DNA from: Tuctoria greenei
Lineage: Eukaryota; Streptophyta; Magnoliopsida; Poales; Poaceae
Length of the DNA: 64,000 nucleotides
Direction of reading: 5' to 3'
NCBI GenBank assembly: GCA_036927565.1
Contig: JAYESD010000010.1
Coordinates: 37,441,298 to 37,505,297, forward strand
Shown here piece after piece: positions 33,240-45,216 of this stretch. Positions within the stretch are counted from its first letter, which is position 1, and every line of letters begins with the position of its first letter. Below the pieces are notes generated by a model. It had not been told where the DNA came from and made no database searches. It was given only the letters and a program-made list of their open reading frames with translations. The translations under genes and the position numbers were made by a program.

Positions 33240-36115
33240 TGTAACACCATCAATTTTCGCATCATGCATTGCATACATATTCATGCATTAAACATTAGTA
33301 AAATAAAAAGAAAAATAATAAAACATAAAATATACATATACAAATATGAGTAGCAAAAGAAAAATAATAGCATAAAACATGTATTAGGGAATAAATATAA
33401 AAATAATAATAATAATATAATATATATAAATAAATTATATATAATAATAAATATATATATAAATAAATAAAATAAATAAAATAAATAATAATATAAATAA
33501 TAATATAATAATATAAAAAAAGAAAAAAGAAAAAAAAGAAAAAAAACAACCGCCGGCCAGGCCAAACGGCCCAGCCGGCCACGCACCAGCTCCCCGCGCA
33601 CTGCGCTGGCCCCACACCGCACCGCGCGCGACCGCGCTCGCCCGCACCACAGCCCTGACGCGCGCAGCGCCCGGCCAACCCGCGCCCTGGCCCCGCGCGA
33701 CTCCCGCGCCTGCCCCGCACGCGCCCGCTCGCCCGACCCCGACGCACCGCACCGACGCGCCTGCTCGTAGCCGACCAAGCCCCACCCCGCACGCCCACCC
33801 GACGCAACCCCGCCGTACCGACCCACGCGCGACTCCCGCGCGCAGCTTGCGACGCCCGCGCCTGGCCCACGCCCCGCCTGCTCCCGCACCGCCCGACGCG
33901 TCTCGCCCAACCCGCGACCGAGCCCCGAACCGACTCGGCCTCTGGCCGATTGGATCGACCGTACCACCGTCTATAAAAGGAGCCAAGCTCCGTAGTTTTC
34001 GACACCAAAGCCCTAGCGCCGCCGGGAAAAAGAAAACCAGAGAATAGAGGCGCCGCAGGGGAAGAAAAGGAAGAAAAAAGGAGGGGAAGAAGAGGAAGGA
34101 AAAGAGGAGAGCGCCGTCGTCCGCCGGAGATCGTCGTCGTCATCGCGTCGCCGTCGTCGTGCCGCCAGAGGACCTTGCGCATCCACTTCGTCTACGCGTC
34201 ACCTTCATCCCGCGATCTTCGAAGCCGTCGCATCTACGGTAGGATTCGTTTTTCCGATGCGAATTTTAGCGACATATTAGATCTAATAGACGTAAATTGA
34301 TTTTAGTTGCATCGTCTTTTTATTTTCAGCAGCATTAATCCACTCTAAAACCCCCGTAAACTCGTATGAACACGTATGAACTAGTTGCATCTAATTAATA
34401 AACAACCGTAGTTAATTAATTATTAAACATTGCATGCATGCATATCATCGCATGTTGATTAATGTGTGTGCATCATGTTTATTTGTATGTATATTCTTGT
34501 ATGTGTGATCATGAGTAGAGGGAAGTGCTCAAGAGATCGTGTACGAGGATTTTCAGAACCAAGACTTCGAAGCGCTTGAGCAACCCTATCCGCCAGAGCA
34601 AGGCAAGTGTCCTTGAAGCATATTGATCCTGTTTTTAAAATAAATGTTTTGTTTGCAAACTGCATGCTTGTGTCAATTTGATGGGAATCCTATGGTAGGA
34701 AGTTTACTAGATTTGTTTAACCACCCTTGTCACCTGGAATATATGGTAGAAGGCCGGGATGGACTTTTTACCTTTTTGCTTCGCTTAATCAATTGGGATG
34801 GGAACAACTATATCATTCAATTTAATTATGCATGGATGAGATTATGGTTAATGAACTGGTTAATATGGTATGGTAATGGGTGATCTAAGCAAGCCTGGTA
34901 TGTGGATGGGTTGGATGTTATGGTGGTTTGCTTGCTTTAGATCTAAGGACCGGTTCATGCGAGAATAAGCCAGGACTACAGTGCCACCACGAGGCCAAGT
35001 ATGGGTGCGGCGTAGCTGATTAATTAGGGCTTTGCTAGTGCTGTTTGGACCATTGTGGATGCTCGGGGAAGGGGTAGTCGGATTGGGTTTATTGATGATT
35101 GGTGGGACTACCCTGGGATCTGAATGGCTCAAGAGGGGGCCCTTGGTTGAAGATGTGCTCAGTTGGAGGCATCGCCACCTGTGAAACCTCAGTGGGGTCT
35201 AAATAGGCTAGTAATCCCTTTGTAAAGGCTATTTTGTGATCTCTTGGCCACACACCAACGGAAGTGTGTAATATGACTGACGGGTCATGGGCATAAGGGA
35301 GATTCTTAGTCGCCGAAAGGTGATGAAATCACGAACACGTGGGTAAAGAGGTACAAACTCTGCAGAGTTAAATAAAACTATCATGATAGCCGTGCTCCCG
35401 GTTATGAGCACCTGGACAACTTCCATGATTAGAGGGAAATTGGGATTTCGGATGGTTATGGTTTGGTAATGGTTATGGTTGATATTATGGTTATGGATGG
35501 TTATGGATTAATTTCTGGTATTGAATATGGTTATTGACGATGGTGAAATCTGGAATTATTGATGATGGTAGTGAATTCAGATTGGTATTATGGTATTACT
35601 TATGATTATGATGGGTTTACTTCACATATTTATGATATATTGCTTTTCAAATGTTTTATTGTAGTTTTCAGCACTTAGCCATTATTACATTCATCATTTG
35701 AATCAGCCACATGTCATACTTTCCACACTTGTTGAGTACGACATGTACTCACTCTTGCAATCCCCCCAACAGTTGCAGGTCAGGGTTGTGAGTTTAATGA
35801 CGATAATGTGGAGTTCTAGGCCGTGTCTACCGTCAACTTTGCCTGTGGTGTTGCATGGAGCTGCGCTATCCCTTTTGTTTAGTTTGCTTAGTTGCTTATT
35901 AGTTTATTTCCGTTGCATTAGTTGAACTTGTCATTAATATTCATTAGAGCTTGTATTCGAGGATAATATGGTTTGTGTAATAAAATTTGATAATTAATCT
36001 TGTTCTGCGGTAATTTTCTGTATACTCTTTTGTGATTGCACTCGTGTATGTGTGTTGAACATCCTGGGGACACATATGTGTTAGCTTGGTTCAGTTTTCG
36101 GAACCGGGCGTCACA
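33240..36115 (+). mobile_element. 5' LTR of Tekay element
   Basis: TGTAACACC...GGGCGTCACA, 2876 bp. AT-rich (TAA)n-like stretch at 33290-33540, then a very GC-rich block to 33920, then TATA box CTATAAAAGG at 33971-33980. Long minus-strand ORFs over the GC-rich block are low-complexity artefacts. Confidence 0.93.
33971..33980 (+). promoter_or_regulatory. TATA box of Tekay 5' LTR
   Basis: CTATAAAAGG downstream of the GC-rich block; the same box is at 41694-41703 in the 3' LTR. Confidence 0.75.
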
Positions 36116-36118
36116 GAT

Positions 36119-36136
36119 TGGTATCAGAGCCACAGG
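36119..36136 (+). promoter_or_regulatory. Primer-binding site of Tekay element
   Basis: TGGTATCAGAGCCACAGG, three bases inside the LTR end at 36115, matches the 3' end of plant initiator tRNA-Met exactly over the usual core. Confidence 0.93.
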
Positions 36137-36388
36137 TTGACCGTAGGACGCAGCCTAGATAGAATGGACACTTTAGAGCACATAGGAGCACTCAGGAATC
36201 GATGTGTTTTTGCTTAGTGTGCTGTTTGCTATATATATATTGTTTGCTTGTGTGCTTAATAGAGGATTTTGGGATGCTTTAGCATTGCCATGTCCACCTA
36301 GGCTAGTATAGCTAGTTGGTTAGCTTCATATCCCTTGATACATATAGTTGGGGACGTTTTCTAATTCTTACCTATTGCTTTCCTTCAG

Positions 36389-39300
36389 ATGGTGAGGACT
36401 CGCAACCATAGGGATGGCAATGATGAGGAGGAGAACAATGGAGTACCTCAGAACAACAATGGGCAAGGACCTGCTCATGGAGCTATCAACATTGAGCAGC
36501 TATTGGCTATGCAAAACCAGCTCATGCAGACTATGATACAGACTATGGGACAGCTGCAGGCTGGCAATATCAACAATCAGCCCCACATGCCTCCACCGCC
36601 ACCCCCACCTCCTCATAACCGATTGGGAGAGTTTATGAGGACTAGGCCGCCAACCTTTGCTCAAGCCGCAGACCCTATGGATGCGGATGATTGGCTCAAG
36701 TCCGTGGAGAAGAAACTTGCTATTGTCCAATGCAGTGACCGAGAGAAGGTCCTATTTGCTTCTCATCAACTCGTTGGAGCAGCTACCGATTGGTGGGATT
36801 CACTATGCAATGCTCATGAGGATTAAGAGAGGATCACCTGGGCGGAATTCAAGGAGAGTTTCCGTTCTCATTATGTGCCCGAGGGTGTTATGATCTTGAA
36901 GAGGCAAGAATTTGAGAATTTAAAGCAAGGAAGATCAAGCGTGAGTGAATATCTCAACAAGTTCACTCAACTCTCAAGGTATGCACCTGAGGATGTTAGT
37001 TGGGACAGCCGAAAACAATACTTGTTCATGAGGGGCTTGAACAATGAGATCCAAGTACAATTGCTCAATTGTGATTATGCAAATTTTCAGAAGCTTGTGG
37101 ACAAAGCGATTGTGGTTGAGAACAAGATTCATGAGATGGAGCAAGAAATCAAGAGGAAGGCGCCATATCAAGGACAGCAATAAGGAAGTAATGTGCGCCC
37201 TCGCTTTGTGCCGCCCAATGCGCCTTACTTCAGTTCTTCTGAGCCTGCTCAACGCCCTGGATTTGCACCGCGTCCAACTCAGTTTGTGCAGCAGCGCCCT
37301 GTTATGCAAGCACCTAGGCCTCCAATGCCTTATACGCCTCGTGCTAACTTTTCTGATGCCAATGTTCGGAACCAAGCTCGTCCCAATAATTCTGGTGGAG
37401 TTAAGAAGTCCTATACTTGTGGAGAAGCTGGACACTTTGCGCATCAATGTCCTAAGTTAGGCCTTGGTCAAGGAAGCAATGCGTCGAGGCAAAACCCAAG
37501 ACCCAATGGAGGACAACCACAAGGGAACCGTGGACAACAGAATTTTGCTCGTGGCAACGTGAACCATGTCTCTACGGAGGATGCTCAACAAGCGGATGAC
37601 GTGGTCATTGGTATGTTTGTCGCCAACTCCAACCCCGCGACTATGTTATTTGATTCTGGAGCATCGCATTCATTCATTGCATCGAAGTATGTTGCCAAGT
37701 ATAGTTTGCCTATCTCTCATATGAAGTTTACTCTATTGGTTAAGTCTCCTGGAGGAGACATGAGGACAAATATAGTATGTCCAAAAGTAAGCCTTAGAAT
37801 AAGGGGGGTAGACTTCTCCGCCAACCTCATTGTTTTGGATTCTCAAGGATTGGACATTATACTTGGTATGGACTGGTTGAGGAAGCACGATGGAGTTATT
37901 GAGTGTGCCACGAAGACGGTGAAGTTGACTAATGAGGAAGGGATCACCGTAGAATTTGAAGCATCTCAAACCGCACCGAAGCAATTGGAGCTGAATCATA
38001 TGGACAGTGCCGCAATTGAGGAGATTCCGGTAGTGTGTGAATTTTTGGATGTTTTTACGGATGAGTTGCCAGGTATGCCACCTGATCGAGACATTGAGTT
38101 TGTTATTTATTTAATACCTGGAACTGCACCTATAGCTAAGAGGCCGTATAGGATGCCTCCTAAGGAATTAGCAGAGCTCAAGAAGCAAATTCAAGAGCAG
38201 CTAGAGAAGGGTTTCATACGCCCAAGCTCATCCCCGTGGAGAGCCCCAGTGCTCTTCGTAGATAACAAGGATGGAACCCAGAGGATGTGTGTGGACTATA
38301 GGTCTCTCAACGAAGTGACAATTAAGAACAAGTACTCACTGCCCTGTATAGAGGATTTGTTCGACCAAATGAAGGGCGCCTGCATTTTCTCCAAGATCGA
38401 CTTGCGGTCAGGATACTTCCAAATGAAGATTAGACCATCGGATATACCCAAGACAGCATTTCGGACACGATATGGATCTTATGAGTACACCGTCATGTCA
38501 TTTGGATTGACGAACGCGCCTGCGTACTTTATGTATCTCATGAATAAGGTCTTCATGGAATATCTGGATAAGTTTGTTGTAGTGTTCATCGATGACATTA
38601 TGATATACTCAAGAAGCGAGGAAGAACATGAAGAACACTTGAAGCTTACATTGCAGAAGCTACGGGAACACCAATTGTATGCCAAGTTCAGTAAATGTCA
38701 ATTCCGGTTACGGGAAGTTTCTTTCTTAGGCCATATTATTTCTGGAGGAGGAGTATCAGTTGACCCAGGGAAGGTGAGAGATGTGCTTAAGTGGGAACCG
38801 CCACAGAATGTTAAGGAAATTCGGAGTTTCCTTGGAATGGCTGGATATTATCGTAGATTTATCAAGGATTTTTCCAAGATAGCCAAGCCTATGACGGAGT
38901 CGCTGATGAAGGGAAAGACGTTCCAATGGACTGAAGCTTGTCAAAACAGTTTTGAGGAGTTGAAGAAGAGGTTAACACCAGCCCCAGTTTTGGTATTGCC
39001 GGATGTAAGCAAGAGTTTTGATATTTATTGTGACGCATCAAGACAAGGACTCGGATGCGTGCTTATGAAAGAAGGTCAAATGGTCGCCTATGCGTCCAGA
39101 CAATTGAAGAAACATGAGCAGAATTACCCAACACATGATTTAGAACTTGCAGCCGTGGTACATGCATTGAAGATTTGGAGACACTATATTCTTGGACATA
39201 GGTGTGAAATTTACACGGATCATAAGAGTTTGAAGTATATTTTCACACAAACGGATCTGAACTTGAGGCAACGAAGATGGTTGGAGCTCATCAAAGATTA

Positions 39301-41002
39301 TGATTTGGGGATCAACTATCATCCGGGAAAAGCCAATGTAGTGGCCGATGCTTTGAGTAGAAAAGGAGTAACTCATCAACTCACTTTTTGAGAGTTACCA
39401 TTCGAGTTATGTAAGGAGTTTGAACGGTTGAACCTCGGGTTTGTAAATGAGATGGAGATGATGGAGTTAAACCCAACCTTGGAGCAAGAAATTTGAGAAG
39501 CACAAACCACGGATGAGGAGATCAAGGAAATCAAGGAAAAGATCGAGGAAGGGAGAGAATTCAGATTTGATGAAGACAAACATGGTACCTTATGGCTTGG
39601 AAAGAGGATCGTTGTGCCTAATGTAAAGCATATTCGGGAGACAATATTAAAGGAGGCACATGACTCGCCTTACTCAATTCACCCTGGTTGTACAAAGATG
39701 TACAAAGACTTGAAGACTTGCTATTGGTGGGATGGCATGAAGAAGGACATAGCTGAATACGTAGCATTGTGTGATGTCTGCCAACTAGTCAAGGCGGAAC
39801 ATCAAAGGCCAGCCGGATTATTGCAACCGTTGAAGATTCCGGAATGGAAGTGGGAAGAAATTGGAATGGACTTCATAGTTGGGTTACCACGTACTCAGTC
39901 CGGGTATGACTCAATTTGGGTAATTGTGGATCGCTTAACCAAGTGAGCTCATTTTGTCCCTGTGAAGACCAAGTATACAGTTGCACGATTGGCCGAAATA
40001 TACATGGAGCATATTGTGTGTCGACACGAAGTACCAAAGAAGATAGTCTCGGATAGAGGTTCTCAATTTACCTCCAGATTTTGGCAAAAATTGCATGAAG
40101 CTTTGGGAATGAGGTTGAATTTTAGTTCAGCATATCATCCTCAAACGGATGGACAAACCGAGAGGACCAATCAGATTTTGGAGGACATGTTAAGAGCTTG
40201 TGCTTTAAAGCATGGGAAAAGTTGGGACAAAATCTTGCCATACGCGGAATTTTCATACAACAATAGTTACCAAGCAAGCTTGAAAATGTCACCCTACGAA
40301 GCATTGTACGGAAGGAAGTGTAGGACTCCCTTGTTTTGGAATGAAACCGGAGAGAATCAAGTGTTTGGTCCCGACGTGTTACAAGATGCTGAAAGGCATG
40401 TCCAAATAATACGGGAAAACTTAAAGGCTGCCCAGTCTCGACAGAAAGGTGATGCTGATAATAGGCGAAGGAGTCTGACTTTTGAAGTTGGAGATTTTGT
40501 ATACCTCAAAGTGTCACCTATCAGAGGTCAGCGACGGTTTAACGTCAAAGGAAAACTGGCACCACGTTACATCGGACCGTTCAAGATTTTGGACAAACGA
40601 GGAGAAGTGACATATCGATTTGAGTTGCCGGCGTATCTCTCCGATGTACACGAAGTGTTTCACGTGTCTCAACTCAAGAAGTGTTTGAGAGTACCGGAAG
40701 AACAGGTGCCGATGGACGAGTTAGAACTTCAGGAGGATTTGTCTTATGTCGAGCAACCTATCAAGATCTTGTACATGAAGGAAAGGGTCATGAGGAATAG
40801 GAAAGTCCGTTGGTGCAAAGTGCAATGGAAACACCATACGAAAGCCGAAGCTACGTGGGAACGTGAAGAAGACTTGAAGGCAGAATTCCCTCATCTTTTC
40901 TCCACGCTATCGAATCTCGAGGGCGAGATTCACTTTAAGGGGGGTAGGTTTGTAACACCCTCAATTTTCGCATCATGCATCGCATACATATTCATGCATT
41001 AA
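36389..41002 (+). pseudogene. Tekay gag-pol polyprotein with chromodomain
   Basis: All parts lie in one frame from the ATG at 36389. Gag (PPTFAQAADPMDADDWLKSV) is followed by a CX2CX4HX4C-like knuckle (CGEAGHFAHQC), protease FDSGASHSFIASKY, and reverse transcriptase VVVFIDDIMIYS. RNase H follows (DIYCDASRQGLGCVL), then integrase with HPGCTKMYKDLKTCYWW, CDVCQ, GMDFIVGLP, SDRGSQFTS and DGQTERTNQ. The C-terminal chromodomain is KVRWCKVQWKHHTKAEATWE. Stops interrupt at about 36824, 37181, 39389, 39494 and 39944. The frame ends inside the 3' LTR. Chromodomains in this group are thought to steer insertion to heterochromatin. Confidence 0.95.
40936..40949 (+). promoter_or_regulatory. Polypurine tract of Tekay element
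   Basis: AAGGGGGGTAGG lies just before the 3' LTR at 40951, as needed to prime plus-strand DNA. Confidence 0.85.
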
Positions 41003-43858
41003 ACATTAGTAAAATAAAAAGAAAAATAATAAAACATAAAATATACATATACAAATATGAGTAGCAAAAGAAAAATAATAGCGTAAAACATGTATTAGGG
41101 AATAAATATAAAAATAATAATAATAATATAATATATATAAATAAATTATATATAATAATAAATATATATATAAATAAAATGAATAAGATAAATAAAATAA
41201 ATAAAATATAAATAATAATATAATAATATAAAAAAAGAAAAAAAAAGAAAACAACCGCCGGCCAGGCCAAACGGCCCAGCCGGCCACGCACCAGCTCCCC
41301 GCGCTGCGCTGGCCCCACCCCGCACCGCGCGCTAGCGCCGCAGCATGCGCGCGACCGCGCTCGCCCGCACCGCAGCCCCGACGCGCGCAGCGCCCGGCCA
41401 ACCCGCGGCATGGCCCCGCGCTACTCCCGTGCCTGCCCCGCACGCGCCCGCTCGCCCGACCCCGACGCACCGCACCGACACGCCCGCTCGTAGCCGACCA
41501 AGCCCCACCCTGCACGCCCACTCGACGCAACCCCGCCGTACCGACCGACGCGTGACTCCCGCGCGCAGCGCGCGACGCACGTGCCTGGCCCACGCCCCGC
41601 CTGCTCCCGCACCGCCCGACGTGTCTCGCCCAACCCGCGACCGAGCCCCGAACCAACTTGGCCTCTGGCCGATTGGATCGACCGTACCGCCGCCTATAAA
41701 AGGAGCCAAGCTCCGTAGTTTTCGACACCAAAGCCCTAGCGCCGCCGGGAAAAAGAAAACCAGAGAACAGAGGCGCCGCAGGGGAAGAAAAGGAAGAAAA
41801 AAGGAGGGGAAGAAGAGGAAGGAAAAGAGGAGAGCGCCGTCGTCTGCCGGAGATCGTCGTCGTCATCGCGTCGCCGTCGTCGTGCCGCTGGAGGATCTTG
41901 CGCATCCACTTCGTCTACGTGTCACCTTCATCCCGCGATCTTCGAAGTCGTCGCATCTATGGTAGGATTCATTTTTCCGATGTGAATTTTAGCGACATAT
42001 TAGATCTAATAGACGTAAATTGATTTTAGTTGCATCGTCTTTTTATTTTCAGCAGCATTAATCCACTCTAAAACCCCCGTAAACTCGTATGAACACGTAT
42101 GAACTAGTTGCATCTAATTAATAAACAACCGTAGTTAATTAATTATTAAACTTTGCATGCATGCATATCATCGCATGTTGATTAATGTGTGTGCATCATG
42201 TTGATTTGTATGTATATTCTTGTATGTGTGATCACGAGTAGAGGGAATTTCTCAAGAGATCGTGTACGAGAATTTTCAGAACCAAGACTTCGAAGCGCTT
42301 GAGCAACCCTATCCGCCGGAGCAAGGCAAGTGTCCTTGAAGCATATTGATCCTGTTTTTAAAATAAATGTTTTGTTTGCAAACTGCATGCTTGTGTCAAT
42401 TTGATGGGAATCCTATGGTAGGAAGTTTACTAGATTTTTTTAACCACCCTTGTCACCTGGAATATATAGTAGAAGGCCGGGATGGACTTTTTACCTTTTT
42501 GCTTCGCTTAATCAACTGGGATGGGAACAACTATATCATTCAATTTAATTATGCATGGATGAGATTATGGTTAACATGAACTAGTTAATATGGTATGGTA
42601 ATGGGTGATCTAAGCAAGCCTGGTATGTGGATGGGTTGGATGTTATGGTGGTTTGCTTGCTTTAGATCTAAGGACCGGTTCATGCGAGAATAAGCCAAGA
42701 CTACAGTGCCACCACGAGGCCAAGTATGGGTGCGGTGTAGCTGATTAATTAGGGCTTTGCTAGTGCTATTTGGACCATTGTGGATGCTCGGGGAAGGGGT
42801 AGTCGGATTGGGTTTGTTGATGATTGGTGGGACTACCCTGGGATCCGAATTGCTCAAGAGGGGGCCCTTGGTTGAAGATGTGCTCAGTTGGAGGCATCGC
42901 CATCGGTGAAACCTCAGTGGGGTCTAAATAGGCTAGTAATCCCATTGTAAAGGCTATTTTGTGATCTCTTGGCCACACACTAACGGAAGTGTGTAATATG
43001 ACTGACGGGTCATGGGCATAAGGGAGATTCTTAGTCGCCGAAAGGTGATGAAATCACGAACACGTGGGTAAAGAGGTACAAACTCTGCAGAGTTAAATAA
43101 AACTATCATGATAGCCGTGCTCCCGGTTATGAGCACCTGGACAACTTCCATGATTAGAGGGAAATTGGGATTTGGGATGGTTATGGTTTGGTAATGGTTA
43201 TGGTTTGGTAATAGTTATGGTTGGTATTATGGTTATGGATGGTTATGGATTAATTTCTGGTATTGAATATGGTTATTGACGATGGTGAAATCTGGAATTA
43301 TTGATGATGGTAGTGAATTCAGATTGGTATTATGGTATTACTTATGATTATGATGGGTTTACTTCACATACTTATGATATATTGCTTTTCAAATGTTTTA
43401 CTGTACTTTTCAGCACTTAGCCATTATTACATTTGTCATTTGAATCAGCCACATGTCATACTTTCCACACTTGCTGAGTATGACATGTACTCACTCCTGC
43501 AATCCCCCCCAACAGTTGCAGGTCAGGGTTGTGAGTTTAATGGCGATAATGCGGAGTTCTAGGCCGTGTCTACCGTCAACTTTGCTTGTGGTGTTGCATG
43601 GAGCTGCTCTATCCCTTTTGTTTAGTTTGCTTAGTTGCTTATTAGTTTATTTCTGCTGCATTAGTTGAACTTGTCATTAATATTCATTAGAGCTTGTATT
43701 CGAGGATAATATGGTTTGTGTAATAAAGTTTGATAACTAATCTTGTTATGTGGTAATTTTCTGTATACTCTTTTGTGATTGCACTCGTGTATGTGTGTTG
43801 AACATCCTGGGCACATATATGCGTTAGCTTGATTCAGTTTTCGGAACCGGGCATCACA
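40951..43858 (+). mobile_element. 3' LTR of Tekay element
   Basis: TGTAACACCC...GGGCATCACA, 2908 bp, matching 33240-36115 over its full length. Differences concentrate in the CpG-rich block (about 41250-41640), with one small insertion near 41330. TATA box at 41694-41703. Confidence 0.93.
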
Positions 43859-43863
43859 CGAAG

Positions 43864-44680
43864 TGGATAAACGATACTTCCCCCAGTACTACTAAATTGT
43901 AGTCCGCGGAGGTTCTTTATTGGTTTGGGCGTGAGTAGACCAGGCACAAGATGGTGACACGGGTGATTTACGTGGTTCGGGCCGCCTGAGCGTAATACCC
44001 TACTCCACTGGGTGTGTGTTGTTGTATTGAGTAAATCTGTAGCCCTAGTATGCGTGTGAGCTTGGATTCGATGTCTCTGTACCATGCGGCGCAATCCTTT
44101 TATAGTCCAAGGACTGGCCGTTACTAAATTTGCCTGGCCCCACATGTGACCCTGGCATATTCAATAACCTAATACACAGTCTATGAGTATTAAGCGTTAT
44201 TAATAGGGTGATAACGTGCCTTAATGGTTGTGTTACCCCTATTAATAGTCCACTGATCGTGTGTCTTTAATATAGCATTAATGACACGTAATCAGGTTTC
44301 ATAACTGCCGCTTTAATTGTCCCTTGAATGTCCATGTTGTTGGTGTTGTAGATTCGGAAGCTCCACACGCGGCAGTTTCGGAGCTTCCCCTCGTGGGGAG
44401 ATAGGTCCGAAACTAACATACATGTGGTAGCACCGGAGCTTCCCTCTATAGGGGGTTAGATTCGGGGTCATTATCCATGTGTCAACGCCGAAGCTTCCCT
44501 GTTCGGGAGTTCAGCTCTGTTCTTATATTACACGTGGTAGTCCTGGAGCTACCCATATGAGGGAGGCAGGTCAAATGCCATGTGACACATGGGGCCTGAG
44601 GAAGTCTTCAACTCGGACAGGTAGAGTTCTCTTGCACTTCTTGCAGTATCATGGAGTACCCGGTATGCAGGGTACCGACA
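43864..44680 (-). mobile_element. 3' LTR of Tat-outer (main part)
   Basis: With 33232-33239 it forms an LTR of about 825 bp in minus orientation, ending TACCGACA. TATA box CTATAAAAGG on the minus strand at 44096-44105. Just inside is the polypurine-like context shared with Tat-inner (minus strand GGGCCCAGGGGCCAC). It is the left end of an element that extends past 64000 and is interrupted by Tekay (here) and by Tat-inner (47565-61589). Confidence 0.82.
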
Positions 44681-45216
44681 GTGGCCCCTGGGCCCACCTC
44701 TGGGAGAAACCCTTTGGGTCATTATTTTACCAGAGGTGGGGCCATCCTCAAATCCCGCCCTGTACTTCAAAGGTCTTATGATATGTCGTTGGGTTGATAG
44801 TTCGGGGTTAAACCATCGCCACGTGGCTTGCTTTGAATGTGTTAGATGAGATCTTTGAGTGCGGATCTCACGCAATTGAAGGTTGCCAGTTCTCAATACG
44901 AAAACCATATCAGTTCCGAGCGCCTTGTCAGGCTGCCGCCTTTGGGTTTCCCGCCGCCCATCATGACAACGGTTCACCTGGGGTAATAACCTCGACCTCT
45001 TCGTCGGGGTGGTCCCGGGCCCATTCGTCATTGACGGGGTAGAAATTGTGAAATGTGACTCTGCTCTCATTGTGGTTTCCATCCAAGCGTCGTGGAGGCT
45101 TACTAAAGAAGGAAAGTATGCACGGTTTGAGGACTCTTTACGCTTTCGATGAAACTTGCGCTCAGAGCCTCCCAAACTTCGCCTAGCTTTCCCTTACGTT
45201 GCTCCACTTTGCCGCG
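44681..45216 (+). promoter_or_regulatory. Conserved leader between Tat-outer LTR and antisense gene
   Basis: About 535 bp without a supported ORF, yet similar along its length to the corresponding stretch of Tat-inner (60174-60710 reversed). It should hold the promoter and 5' leader of the antisense gene. Shared blocks include GCGGATCTCAC(G/A)CAATTGAAGG and GGTTTCCATCCAAGCG. Confidence 0.55.

Larger units (their letters stand above)
33240..43858 (+). mobile_element. Complete Tekay-type chromovirus (Ty3/gypsy)
   Basis: Two LTRs (33240-36115 and 40951-43858), an initiator-Met primer site, one gag-pol frame and a polypurine tract. It is flanked by a perfect 5-bp duplication CGAAG (33235-33239 and 43859-43863). 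The 10.6-kb length and the C-terminal chromodomain place it in the Tekay/Del group. The LTRs are very alike by eye except in the CpG-rich block, so the insertion is fairly young. The polyprotein has five in-frame stops. Confidence 0.95.

Noticed and set aside
33281..34182. Long minus-strand ORFs (up to 295 codons) in the Tekay 5' LTR, repeated at 40992-41905
   Set aside because: They consist of Tyr/Ile/Leu runs over TAA repeats and Arg/Gly/Ala runs over a CpG-rich block. No domain is visible and the sequence is an LTR promoter region.
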